Origin: Pisaster brevispinus
Lineage: Eukaryota; Echinodermata; Asteroidea; Forcipulatida; Asteriidae
Direction of reading: 5' to 3'
DNA: 64,000 bases
Assembly (NCBI GenBank): GCA_023634235.1
Contig: JAMKCF010000004.1
Location: forward strand, 24,002,527 to 24,066,526
The first letter of the stretch is position 1, and every line of letters begins with the position of its first letter. Below the pieces are notes generated by a model, which saw nothing but the letters and a program-made list of their open reading frames with translations, searched no databases and was not told where the DNA came from. The translations under genes and the position numbers were made by a program. Below, one piece after another: positions 30,180 through 42,500 of this stretch.

Positions 30180-32093
30180 TATAAAAATTCACACAGTGGT
30201 AACGGCCTCAGGTTTGACCAAAGCAGAGTCTTTTTCAAAGGGTAAAACAAAAATAGAAGTGAATAGTACAAACAAAGTTTAAACAAATGATTTGCTTAAT
30301 ATAAAGGTGCCTTTTATACTAATATTCAAAACAAATTTTCCCCATAAACAAGAGATGATCCCTTTTGAAAACATTTTTACAAAAAGCAGTCTTAAAAACT
30401 AACAAATTTAATTTTTTTCTTTTCTTTTCTCAGTAAACCAAAAACAGAGTCTTACCCACTCAATAAAATACATGAAAATTTGCTGTTCAAATTTTATTCA
30501 AGCAACTATAAGCCTTGTCCGCGGTGGTTGCACTATTTCTAAGAAAATTTTCCATACCACAACTGAAGTTCATTACTGAGTGGGTTAAGACGGCCATCAG
30601 CTGTTCTAAAGTGATATAATTATAATTCCTGCAGATAATCATTATTAAAAGAAGCTCCATAGAAGTGGCCTTTTCGATCTCCCATACCAAATACTTAGAT
30701 AAAATGACTATATACAATTGCGCCAACTACAATCAGTCTATAATGTTTTGTCTATACACTTTATTTACTTCTTAATTTTTGTAGCATAAAAATACCTTTC
30801 ACCATTGCTATACAAAGGCATGCAACTGCAGTTTGTCAATAAAAGGAGGCTATTTTCAGGCAAGGCATGACTTTGTACTGCGTCTTTCAGTTTTCAATGG
30901 CATGGCTAGAAAACAAACAAACCGAATCGAATGTAAAGTTGCATGCCTGTTTACAGTGTACACAATACAACCATGTCAGCAGATGAGACGTTTAGGTGTA
31001 GCTTTTGGAGGGGGGCGGGGCGGAGCATGTACTGGGATTTATGGCACTATTTTGTGTGTTACTTAAACTTGCACAACGCAACAGCGCCACCTTGATCTCA
31101 TCCGTGAACCTTTCAGATGCTGCCGCCATCTTGAACATATTCCCAATGTGCGATTGGTAATAATGAATACCGTTTTGTACTACACTGAGCAAGTGCCAGA
31201 CTAAACGTTCTCTTTCAGCCTCGCTTTCGTTACAATAATTTGAATGGGAGAACAGAAAGTCCTCATCATTCCTTCAACAACATGAACTTGGAAGTACTGT
31301 GGAGTACTATAAGTATTTAAAAAAATCGAATCATGCAAAGTTAGTTTCAAAAAGAGTTTTTGTCAATTTGACATGGGGCCCAAAAAACAAAATCATCACC
31401 CAAAACAGGAGGGGACAAAACAATTAACAGGAGAGCGAAAAACACTACCTTTGTTTCATTTAACCCTCTGTAACCAGAACAGCAATTTACAGCATGACAT
31501 ACATGTCACTTCAACTTAAAGTTGATTGGTTGAAACCGAGTTTGAAAATCTACTTTTAACCCTCCTACCCTTGGCACCATTCTCCCACAAAGAGTGACCA
31601 ACTGTTCAAAACCACTCTACCGTTCGGGTTTGGCACGCATTACATACCAAGTGTGGACCCGAGAACAAAAGACGTCCGCACAATGTAGGGACTTGAAACA
31701 TGATGTGGACTTACAAATTCCCACACAGTGTTTTCACCATAGTTGAAGAGTATATTTTATCTTTAATTTTATCTTTAATGCACAATAACAGAGGAATGAA
31801 CACAGAGTGTTTGTAAAACAGAGCTGTGTGTGTTTGGTGGCACAAATATGGGCAAACACTATCTGCATACATAATGTGTACGGTGTAGATTCATTTACCA
31901 CATAATATCATACTGCAGGCTCCAATAGTTTATCTATCCCTCAGAAGCACAGTGAATGATATTGGAAGGTCAGACAGTAGGAGGGTTAACAGTGTTAAAA
32001 ACCAGAAGTTTAACACCGAGTATACACCAAGTTTCAACAGTCGTTCTCATTGTGATAGTGATCTCACTTAAGGATCTTAACACTTGTTTTATT
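30180..32093. other. Intergenic region downstream of TMEM115; no gene seen
   Basis: Likely includes the TMEM115 3' UTR at its right end. A modest inverted pair (CTTACCCACTCAATAA near 30452 and ATTACTGAGTGGGTTAAG near 30572) is the only structure noted. Short open frames here have no family similarity. Confidence 0.4.
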
Positions 32094-35000
32094 TTAAGGC
32101 AGCGGCATCTCCCCGCTGTCGTTTATACTCAGTAGCGTGCTATCGCCGTGGCTGCCCCCTCTTACGTCTTTATCCGAATCCTTTGCATCTTCTCCGGGGA
32201 GTAAGTGAGATGTTGAGTCGTCAGGTGTCGATGCTTGTTCGTCCATACTTGGCCATGCCGTTTGTTCCTCAACGGCACTCAGGCGTTCGTTTAGTGCCTT
32301 CAGAGCGATTTGTCTGTGGAGTTGACAAAAATAAAATTGATTGAAAGACTAAGGACTCATTTCATAAAGTTGACTGCAGAAATTCCAACAGGACCATTTT
32401 TATGTACCAGTCTTTCAGGATGGCAACAAAGACTTTTGAGTTTGTTTGGGAGATTAAAGGCCCTATAAACAATGCTGAATGCGAGGCATGCTTAAGTTTC
32501 GAGCTAGATTTAATTTGATTGGTAAAGCAGTTTGCAAATGCTATTTCTTTTTGTCATGACAGATATTTATCTAATAATAAACCACAAGGAAACTAGAAAT
32601 CAATTTTGGGGGTGAACAAAGACAAATTGACTAGAGATGGATTTGAACCTGAGACCTCTGGGTTGACATGCCTGGTGTTCTATTACTTCTTCTACCTCTT
32701 CCCATCTTTGCTTTTATCCTTTGTGTTTTCAACCTCTTGTAGTCAAATCAGCCCCTTCCCTCTACCCCCTTTGTCTCCTTCATTGTTTATCCCTTGCTTT
32801 TTCTGTGTGCTTTCTGCCACTCTCTCTTTTCATTTCTTTCCACTTGACTGCTTCTGTCACGCCAGTATACCTGTTTATGTGTGTTGTGTTGTCATTTAAC
32901 CTTCGTAAAAAACTCTGCTAGGGTGGAAACGTCAGGCCATTAAAAATGTTGTGCATTTGCTAAATTTGTTACGAAATGGATAATGCCATGTTTCACTTGT
33001 TATACTTCCCCTGCTTCACTGCCATCATCTTCTACCCAAATCCTTCGGTGATTTAAACCAACAAGCCTAATATACAGAGGAAATACAGAGACATTTTTCT
33101 CCCAATTTATTATCTTCCGACTATTTCTACCAACCTTCGTCTTTCTGCATCTGCTGGATCACTGCCCGGCAAGTTGATGTTGATCGGAGATGGAGCTCCA
33201 ACGTCGTACTTTCGAATCTGCTTCTTGCAGACTTTGATCCGTACAAGAACACTGTAAACTGTCGAGAACAAAATAAGTGTTTTTTTTCTTCAAATCAGTC
33301 ATGTTTTAAAATAAGTAGCTAAGCACAACAAAATTATCCTTACCAGAATAAGGTTACCAGCCAAAATACCATGTCACATGCATCATTTCTGGCAGGTATC
33401 CTGCTAATCATTGCTAAGCAGAAAATTTGTAAGCAGAATTGTCTGCTTAAGCAGCTCGATGAAATTGGGCCCTGGTGTTTAATCTACAAACCTGTGTTGG
33501 ACACGACATTGACTGGTGGCTGCACGGCCTCAGGAAAGAAAGTTGCAAAGCGGAATGTGTCGGACATGTCTCCCTTGCCGTTACTTTGCCTCTGGAAAAA
33601 CCTGAGGTACACCCAGCTCACCAACAATCCTGAAAAAGAGTACAAATTCGATACGGACTGGAAATGTGAAGACATTGTTTAAACAAGTTTCTCTCTTTAT
33701 GGTGCAAAAAGTTGAATACGTGTAGCTGTAATGATTAGCACTGGGGGATATAGAATAATAGTTTGGTTTTACACCGGTGTGTGATAGGCACTGTAAACGC
33801 AGTGCCTTCCCCAACCCCCCAGCCCTGCAGACAAAAATCCACAGTCATTCGTCTCTAGTGGTTAAGATATCTGCTGTAGAATGCGGGGGGTCGTGGGTTT
33901 GAATCCCATCCTAGTGGTAGGCCAGTGGCTTTGTTTCTGCAGTACTTAGGTTACACAGAGTAAAATGCAAATCACATATTGAAGGTTAAACCAAAATATA
34001 ATGATAACAGTGTAGAAAATACTATCCATTTATTTATTTATTTGCTTATTATTAGGGGAGGGGGGGGCTGTCTTGGCTGAAAAAACTGAAAAGTGAGTAT
34101 GCTCCTTCGTAACCATGGTCGGATACCTAGGGTTTCAGAATATGACAACTACGCTGAATTATGATAACATAGGGCTCATCCAAAGTACAGAGAGTACCAC
34201 ATTTTAAGATCACCACCTCTTTCAAAGTAGAACGTAATTAACATCTGTGTCAGTGTGTGGGTGTGTGTGTCGGTATCGATGCGCAGTAATACAACGTTCT
34301 CAGTAAACTCCCTCCACCCCCACCCCCACCCCTACAAACCAAACAGCATAATGAGGACAATCAGAACCCCTGATACCCCATCCCCCCACCCCTTCCCCAA
34401 TGGTCTTACTCAGATTACATGTGTAGGTCCAAGGGTCACGACCAACAACTAAGATTATCACAGCTATTTGAGTGCCTGCTACTACGACCATGCTAGATTT
34501 TTCAGCAATTTTTGTTCTCAACTAATGTATTCCCTCCGTTGATTCTGACCGTGTAGAAATATCAACAAACATCTAAAGTCGTACACAGCTCAACGCCTTT
34601 CCCCGTCATAAAGTGTTTGTATGAAAATGCTTTTTGATGACACCTTGTCCTTGGTCTTTTTGAAATTGAACGTTTGACTGATGGACCAACTGAACACTAC
34701 TACCTTAGCTTAGCATTGTATTAATCACAGCATTGACATTGTCGTATTTAATTTATTACATTTCACAAAACATTGCATAGTGTGTATAGTAATCTCTCTC
34801 CTAGTCCTAGACCCCATCTTACAAACTTTCCAAAGTATCGTTTTACCTGACGCACACATACACAGAGACGTCCCGGGGATTAGTCCAATGATCCGAAGCA
34901 GAATCGAGATCATCAAAATCAAGAGCGGCAGATCCTTCATTTTGATCTTCAGCATACCCCTCCCAACGAGGTCCTCATCACCCATCGTCTGTTTCAACAC

Positions 35001-35465
35001 AACGGCCACTCCAGAGACATAACCACCCAAGCCATGCATATGCGAGGCGAACAAGAGTTCCGTATTAAACACTGTCAAATACATGAATAGATAGACGAAG
35101 GACGACAACAGGGCTGCTCCAGTATTCACCACAAAGAAGAAAATGAGCATTTCAAGAGCTCCAAACAGCGGTTCAATCAGTTTACCAGCGATCAGTATGA
35201 ACAAAATGTCAATCAACACAAACCAAATGTGAACCTCCACAAAAGAGTGCGTGAAAAGCGTCCATATCTGGAATCTTGGCGGAAATATCAAAGCCGGGGT
35301 GACTGCAAGCGCCTCCAAAAACCTAACTGTGTCCACGAGGAAAGAGATGAGGTACAGAAGACAAACTAGAACAGAAATTGCTTTGATCACGACGCTACTT
35401 TTTGAGAAAATTGATGGTAATTGTTGAAGGCCGCTCATCGGCGGTCCTGTGGTGGAAGTCGCCAT
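32094..35465 (-). CDS. TMEM115: TMEM115, Golgi rhomboid-like membrane protein
   Basis: Four coding exons on the minus strand: 34847-35465, 33492-33629, 33135-33258, 32094-32313; phases 1, 1, 2 agree and the sum is 366 codons plus stop (human TMEM115 is 351 aa). Start ATG at 35465, first Met of the frame. The N-terminal part is hydrophobic with about five to six membrane spans (roughly residues 24-44, 80-95, 104-130, 145-158, 178-199, then GLLVSWVYLRFF). Family landmarks: FPPRFQIWTLFTHSFVE, LIEPLFGALEML, HGLGGYVSGVAVVLKQTMGD, GKGDMSDTFRFATFFPE, VGAPSPININLPGSDPADAE and ALKALNERL, followed by an acidic, poorly conserved tail. By family knowledge it sits in the Golgi and aids Golgi-to-ER retrograde transport and glycosylation; it has the rhomboid fold but no protease activity is known. 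The first exon holds most membrane spans, and the last three encode the cytosolic tail. Confidence 0.94.
32898..32950 (+). repeat. CTCTGCTAGGGTGGAAACGTC dispersed repeat (copy 2)
   Basis: In TMEM115 intron 3. Shares AACTCTGCTAGGGT and AAACGTCAGGCCATT with the copy at 15747. The upstream part (32500-32890) has T/C-rich sequence and a minus-strand B-box-like GGTTCAAATCC near 32640. Confidence 0.55.
33314..33472. mobile_element. Foldback repeat ending AATTGGGCCC (copy 1)
   Basis: AAGTAGCTAAGCACAACAAA ... ACCAGAATAAGGTTACCAG ... GCTAAGCAGAAAAT ... GAAATTGGGCCC. Same family at 47097-47241, 47240-47427, 53178-53378, 62383-62577 and, truncated, 43194-43245. Complete copies start GGGCCCAATTTCAT and end with its reverse complement. 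The part after 33258 is TMEM115 intron 2. Confidence 0.75.
33845..33975 (+). mobile_element. tRNA-derived SINE, TCTAGTGG family (copy 2)
   Basis: GTCTCTAGTGGTTAAGATATC, then GTCGTGGGTTTGAATCCCATC. In TMEM115 intron 1, which also holds C-rich sequence at 34315-34400. Confidence 0.7.
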
Positions 35466-36894
35466 GTTGGAGATTTTTGTGATGGACCGTGAAAGTGTTA
35501 TAGCGCCCTCTATACCATAAAAACTTTTTTAAATGGCCTTTCTGCTTAGTATGCAAATTGCATTAAAAAAAACTCCACGTGCACAATTATTTTCCTGATA
35601 AAAATAAGAAGACATTGGTCATGTATTCCTATACTCAGCAATTTTGATGTTTGTACTCAGCTGTCTTGATCATGATGATCAGACATTTATATCACTGCAA
35701 AATACTGGCTGCCCGTGAAAGCTTGCTTTAAAAGCTTTAAAATTCACACAAACTTTTTTTTTCGACTCGGAAGTTCGGATAGGTGGGGTCGGGCGGGTAC
35801 CCGACACATCCGGTTGTGTGTAGAAAATGCGCGTCCACCATTTCCACATTTTGGAGTAAATTTTGACTCTCAAAATGGGTGACAGGATCAGCGCGTGTAA
35901 GTGCACTGCACGGCGTGTGAAGGCAGACCCTCTGGGGGTGAATGCGTAATAAATGTTATTGGCTATAGATGGACCCGATTATAATTATGGTTGTTATAAA
36001 AGAATAGTAATAATGATTATAGGGAATAACAGTGTGTGGAGCTGGTCTTCACTGCGTGGTAATTACCGGGTTGTTGGCTGGCCGCTGGATGGGCCTCACC
36101 GAGCCGAAGGCGAGGTCCATTATTACAGCAGCCAGCCACCAAACCAAAAGTTGTACATAGCTAACGATTCTAAAAATCATTATGTATAAATTATATGATT
36201 TTATATAAATGAAGATTATACACAGGTGAAACATATGTAATTTTTTTAATGGGGTAGAAGATTAACAGTAGCACCACACGTTAAATTTATGGAGCTAAAC
36301 AAACAATAATTGTAAACAAAACAAACCCACTAACCGAAAACCCCTCCCCCACATCTACATCCAACCACCTGCAAAAAGTGGTCCAGTCCAATCTAGCTAG
36401 CTGCTGCATGCGCTGCGCGCAGCCTAGCCGCCGGATGGATGCAGACGACGAGACATGCAGCGCCCCTCCCCCTACCATGTCCAGCGAGTACGTATGTTAC
36501 TTTTTTGCTGTGGATTCGTGTTTGACAAAAGTGTGGGAAATTCCCTCGAATTGAAGTCACCAAAAAGTACAAGTTAAAAGAACGGAGAGTGAATTAAGGT
36601 AAATTTTCTCGTGTCTTCTCTCATGATGTGACTGCACGTTTTCTTGCTTCCTTTTCCTGTGAAGATTTTGTCCAATTTGTGTCAACTTGGGCATGCTGAG
36701 CTGAGTGCAGCTATATTTTTATATAAATGTGCACAACATGATTTTGCACGTGCATCCGCTTGCCCTGCGTCAAAACACGCCTCACTGCATGCTGTCTGCT
36801 GACTCTTATGGTATGATTGATTATTTGATAGTAATATTTGTACAGATTGAGCCAAGGTTGCCGGAAAGCGTCACCATCTAGTGCAGTGGTACAT
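35466..36894. other. Region between TMEM115 and the EXD-like gene; probable promoters
   Basis: Upstream of the TMEM115 start (35466-35900) and again at 36330-36500 the sequence is richer in GC and CpG than its surroundings, as at promoters. At 36435 a short open frame (MDADDETCSAPPP...) precedes a donor-like GTATGT at 36493. It could be a 5' exon of the downstream gene, but it would join out of frame, so it would be untranslated. A donor AAG/GTAAAT at 36599 is another option. Confidence 0.35.
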
Positions 36895-37320
36895 AATAAT
36901 AATAATAATAATAATATATTGTATTTGTATAGCGCCTACTGCAGGCCAGCCTCTAAGCGCTTAACATTCAGTATTTCCTGCAAGGTATTTGGGGCTACGT
37001 TTTGAAGTATGAGACCTACTCCTTTACATAGCACCTTGTAATGGTTTACAAGGTGCTGTGGCGCAATATGCAGCCGATCAAACCAGGAACACCGGGGCGG
37101 ACCCCTTCTCTTTTCGATAAGTGCACTGGGTTCTTTTTCGTGCGTTACACAACACACGGGACCAACGGCTTTACGTCCCATCCGAAGGACGAAGCAATCA
37201 TGGTTAAGTGTCTTGCTTAAGGACACAGGTGTCACGACCGGGGCTCGAACCCACACTCTGCTGATCAGAAACACCAGAGCTTGAGTCCAGTGATCTTATC
37301 CACTCGGCCACGACACGCCA
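36895..37320 (-). mobile_element. tRNA-Leu-like SINE, copy 5 (young, full length)
   Basis: On the minus strand the head runs from GGCGTGTCGTGGCCGAGTGG through GTGGGTTCGAGCCCCGG; the body ends in (ATT)n at the left. TACATAATAA occurs at both edges (36891-36900 and about 37325-37334), a likely target-site duplication. It is nearly identical to the copy at 58083-58500. Confidence 0.88.
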
Positions 37321-37423
37321 CTAAATACATAATAAAGTGCCATCCCAAGGATCAAAGCTTTTTTTATTGTCATGTGTTCACTCTACCGAGTTTGAGCTGT
37401 GACAAAACCAAGGTAAAATTTTA

Positions 37424-37480
37424 GGGGGGGGGGGGCTGGGTGGGGCTGGGTGGGGCTGGGTGGGGCGGGGGAAGGGGACG
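37424..37480. repeat. G-rich GGCTGGGTGG simple repeat
   Basis: A run of G followed by four GGGGCTGGGT-type units. Confidence 0.85.
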
Positions 37481-37650
37481 CAAGGGGTGTGACACAATTT
37501 TTAATCAATTGTGTGTAGAGCATGCAGAGTGTGTGAGCGGAGTGGAGTGGAGTATGGTCTAATGATTGACAACAGTGAAGAAAATAACACTTGAAACAAA
37601 GTATTGGTCTAAGTAATTATTATTTTATTATAAGGTAACTTGTATCAATA

Positions 37651-38705
37651 CAGTCATTTGACCAGTTCGGGATCACTTTTTGAATTCACATTGTTTTTGG
37701 TTGCAATCTCTTTGACATTTTAAACCAAAAAGTTTATCAGTTTACCTAAACATGTTATAAAACTCACCAAGTATCCACTGACAAAAAAAGATTAGTACTT
37801 TTGAAGAGGCTTTGAGAAAAGTATTGTCACCTGTTTGACCAGTTCAGGATCAGTTGATTCTATTCTGAATCAGTAGCTTGCCCTCTATTGCAAACCAATA
37901 CTCCCATTCATATAACTGTCTCTCAAGGACACAAACTTCACAAGTGTGTTGGCATGGACATGGACTTCCTTTCTCCAGAGAATTTCATGCAAGTGTATTC
38001 AACAGCAGCGCAAAAAGCCAGCAACAAAAACACAAAACAACAGCAAAGGCAAATGAAAAGGTGAAGCACGCCTAAAAGCAACATTGACCCAAATATCTAT
38101 TCTTACAGTCGCAATTTCCTCCTCCAAGTTTCATTTTCTCACAAAAAACAATATTCCTACAAGAATTTGTTGAAGAAATGTATCTTAAAAGCAACAAATA
38201 AACTTTCGACTGCAGCAGTAAGATTTTACCTCACTGAGTGCGGCACCATTTGACGCAATGAGAGATGCTGAGTAGTGAGTGATCCCGAACTGGTCAAGGG
38301 TACGATGCCCCCCAAAAGACGATTTTGGTAATTTCGTCTCCTAAAAAAAACAAGACGACTGCTCAGTATTTACCTGAAATATTTTTTACACATTCTAAGC
38401 ATTTAACATAAATGTTATTCACCCTGGCGTTCAAATTTTAAAGGTGAGAAGTTTTAACAGCGTTTTTCAACCAACATTTTTTTCTAAAATAATGATCAAA
38501 ATCGCAGACAAACTTCAAGAAAATGGCCATAATTTATTTGTTGATGAAGTTTGGAACCTTATTTTGGGTTTGTTGGTTTATTGCATGTTATTCTTCACAT
38601 GTATCAACAGAAATTGGTAATGTGAGAAGTAACTTAATTATGGGGTTGTTGCAAAGTTGAAGTGATCCCGAACTGGTCAATGATCCCGAACTGGTCAAAT
38701 GACTG
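37651..38705. mobile_element. TA-flanked transposon with perfect 25-bp inverted ends (Tc1/mariner-pogo type, non-autonomous)
   Basis: Begins CAGTCATTTGACCAGTTCGG (37651) and ends with the exact reverse complement over 25 bases (38681-38705), flanked by TA on both sides (37649-37650, 38706-38707). The motif TGATCCCGAACTGGTCAA occurs again directly inside the right end (38663-38680), near 38278 on the same strand, and in a variant at 37837-37855 on the other strand. Length 1055 bp, with no long open frame, so it would need a transposase from elsewhere. CAGT ends plus TA duplication fit the Tc1/mariner/pogo superfamily. Confidence 0.88.
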
Positions 38706-38977
38706 TACTCAATTGTTACAGGGAATACAGAGGTGCTAGACCAACTCGTAGTATGTGGGACTGATAGGTGATCCTTGTAAGGCAGAAGGGAAAGTCGAAG
38801 GAGTAGTCGAAGCCAATTAATAGTGAAAGTTGGAGATGTTTTATAGGATTTTGGTTGTGGGGAAAGACTTGGTTTAAAAATGATGTCACACAGAACTTAC
38901 TATCAAAATCACAAGGTTAGATATGACAAATCAGTAAAAACAATGAAATTCTAATATGTATTAAAACAAATAAGTAC

Positions 38978-39265
38978 CATGCCATCCGTGGCTGAGCCAA
39001 GTGCTCTGGACTCAAGCTCTGGTGCTTCTGATTGAGTGTAGGTTCGAGTCCTGGTCTTGACACAGTTGTGTCAATTTGCTAGACACTTGACCATTATTGC
39101 TTCATACTTTGGATTGGACATAAAGCTGTAGGTTCTGTGTGTTTTGTAATGCATGTAAAAGAACCCAACTTATCTTTAAGAGTTTGCCCAGTGTGTCTTG
39201 CATGGGATGCTCTTTGAAGTTTGCACCACAGCACCTTGTAAACTGTTACAAGGTGACCTACATAT
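38978..39265 (+). mobile_element. tRNA-Leu-like SINE, copy 6
   Basis: CCATCCGTGGCTGAGCCAAG, ACTCAAGCTCTGGTGCTTCT, GTAGGTTCGAGTCCTGGTC; the anticodon-loop side is shortened. The tail includes ACCTTGTAAACTGTTACAAG. Confidence 0.7.
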
Positions 39266-39596
39266 TATAGCCTACTCAATATTTCTAAACAAAGATTAGC
39301 ATACTTGTAGAAAAAAGTAATAGGCCCTGAAGTGCTTTGGGAGCTGTTCAATGGTGTGAGAAGTGCTATAGAGCAACTGTGTATTATTTTTAATACTAAA
39401 TAAATGCATAAATGCATTTAAATAAATAAATATGCAAATCAAAAAATAAATAAATGAATAATGTGAAAACCATAGAAAAAAACAAGAATTTATTTAATAT
39501 TCAATAGAGGTTTTTCTTATTTATCTTGAATTTACTTGTAAAATGTTAACTTCTATTTGTCGTGCAGGTTTAACTGTTTAGTTACCAGCCGTTGAG

Positions 39597-42500
39597 ATGG
39601 CTCACAGTAATGGAGAAAGTCCCATAAAAGGAGGTGCTAATCTCAGCTTACATTCCACAGTCAATGAAGTAGGAGACAAATGGGCTGTAGTGAGTTTTTC
39701 TGACGGCAGCCGTGGTATCGTGTCCAAGGGCAAGATCCGCCGAGGAAATCTGCGGCCGGTCCGAAACATGCAAGACTTTCTTCGGCCAGGTTTCACCGTG
39801 GTCGCCAGCATCAGGCAGGCCAAGTATGCAGACAGCGAGGCCCACAAACACTACTGCAGCTGGGTGGTGACAAAAATCAATCGTCAGATTGGGTTGGTCT
39901 TGCCTCCGGCCCCATACTATCGTGACCCGTCCAACTTGTTTGACTTTCAAGTTGATAAAAAGAGGAAGAGCAAGGGGTGTGGGTTAAGTGTAGGTGTCCT
40001 TGGACCATACACTGGGGAAGCCGTGCAGTGTCTCAGATACTGCCTCCGGAGCTGGAATGGTATCTCATTGGCTGGCCTCATGGACAACCTACATCAAGAC
40101 GCAAGCCAAGCAGTCTTAGATGTTTTAGACTCGGTAGAAACTCTCAAGACGTTCGTACAGGGTCTTCCTCGCTTTTTCAGCCTGACCTCTCAAGGATTTG
40201 TCTACTCCAACAGCCATCAGGAAGTGACGTTCGTTGAGGCCGCGATTCAGCGACGGTTACCGGAGTTTGATGTTGGCGTATTTGGTGATAGAGCCGTCGT
40301 CATTAGCAAACCATGGCAAGTCGCTGGTGTCGTCAACACGATCATAAGGGACAGGCAATTAGATGTAGTTGCATTTGATACTGAGCGAGCTAACAAGGGT
40401 AAGGGTGTGCTCACATATTACTGATCATTATGACGTTTGTATAACTTAGAGCGACAGTCAGAATCAAAATAGATTACAATTTTTGAAATGGCAGGCTTGT
40501 GATTTCTCAGGATTTTTCTCAAAAAACAAAGGAATTTACAATGCATGTTTTCCAGAATCTGTTGTCGCTCTATGTACAGGTGAAAGAAAGCACCACAGAA
40601 GGTTCATGCCTGTGCACACTACATGCTGGAAAGTCAGGGTTGATATAAATGTCAGCAGCCGTCCGACTGCCAGCAAAAAAATGAGGAAAATCCCAAATTG
40701 TTCCGGGTGTTAGGGTCCTTGCTCTATGGTAAAAGACATCGGCTTTAAGTAAGTCTGTTCAAAACAAGTGATGTGGCTAAAAATCCCTGCTTGGTTTTAC
40801 CCACCCTTTTCAAACTCTTGAGCCCTTTTCACATTGCAGAGCCATTTCCCAGGAATTATTGGGAGTTTTCACCTCAACGCCACCCCATGTTCAGTTCACA
40901 CTCAGTGCATTTTTCCTGAGGAGAATTAAAGTAAGAATGAACACTGGGCATGGGCATGCTAATAGCCCTGGGGTTATCTTGCTCAAACCCATGGAGGAAA
41001 AAAACCCTACTCCTAAGCATGGGAAAATATTACCCTGGAAATGGTTATTTCCCTGGGATTTTGCCAAGGTTAGCAACTCAGGTCAACCAAATGTGCATTA
41101 TTGAAACTCCCATCTGCCCAAATCTCTGAATTCCAAACACCAGTTTCATTCTGACTCATATCACCCATTATCAGTAACTAAGTAATTATAAGGTAAATAC
41201 TGCACCCTGGTACCTTTACTTCCCCAAGGCCAGTGACTATTATGAGCTGGGTTTATGCCCTATCCATTACATTGGTAATCTGTAAAGAGATCTCCTATAG
41301 TAGATCTCTGTACAGACCTTGGGACTGGCTGGTGGGACCAGCTGCTGGTGTCAAATGAATCATCCAAACTGTTGAAGAGCATGAAGGAAGCATGGAGCAC
41401 TCCCATGCATGAAGAAGTCTGACTCTTTCTTACTCAATTTCTTGAGACATTTGGTAAATTTTTATAATCCAAAATTGCTTGCAGACAGTTTTTCCAATAC
41501 TCTGTGGTATGAACTAGAACCTTTTAGAATATTGTAGATATTTTCTGTCTGTAAACTTGCAAGCAGTGACACATTAAACTGCCTGATCAGATATGAGGGA
41601 TGGTGTTGAAAACTGCTCCATGCCAAAACTGTGTTGACCCGAGTTATGACAGACTCAGTCCACTCCCTATTTGTGTGTTGCTGCCTGGGAATAGTCTAGT
41701 GTGAAAGGGGCCAAGACTCCAAAATAAACATTGTAGGCCTGAAGCCAAAACCCAAACTTATCTGTTGGTGTTAAATAAACAATGATCAGTGGTCCACAGG
41801 ACCAGCTTGATTGTTGTTGAAACTACTCAAGAAAATACCTCCATGCTTTTTGGCTGTTTATTATCAGTCTTTACAGCTCAAAAACAAAAAAACAACTGAA
41901 CACTTTGGCCGTGTTCAAATTGGCGGCTACAGCTACGGCTTTGGCTAGATAACAGCATCATCATGGGTTGAAGCATAGAGCAAGGCCTTGCTCTATGGTT
42001 GAAGTATAGGACGCTTTTAGTAACATCCTTAGCAATAGCCATAGCCGTACATGTAGCTGTATCTGCCAGTTTGGATACAGCCTAAGTTTGAATGACTTAG
42101 GCATGATAAGTTTTCACTTCATCAAGCTAAATATGGGATTAAACTGACTGGGTTTTTTGTAAGTAAAAGAGTACAGTTCATTGATAAATTTTTGTTAAAA
42201 CCCAAAATTATAAAAAAGTTACCCAGTCAGTTTCCCTTGTGGTTTATTACTTGAAATTTGTTTTTAGATTGAAGAATACTTAAAGGTAAGGTCATAGATT
42301 GGTGAAAACTCAAAAAAATTAATGATTGTAACAATAATACCGTGACATTTTTTTGCTGTTTTCTCAGCAACTCCACACTGTATTCAGCTGAAACTTTCAC
42401 TATGTGATGTTTATTATACCTTTCTTGATAATTTTGCCTATCGGCATTAGGCTGACAAAAACCAACGCACAACCTTACCTTTAAATTGAAGAGTACTTGA

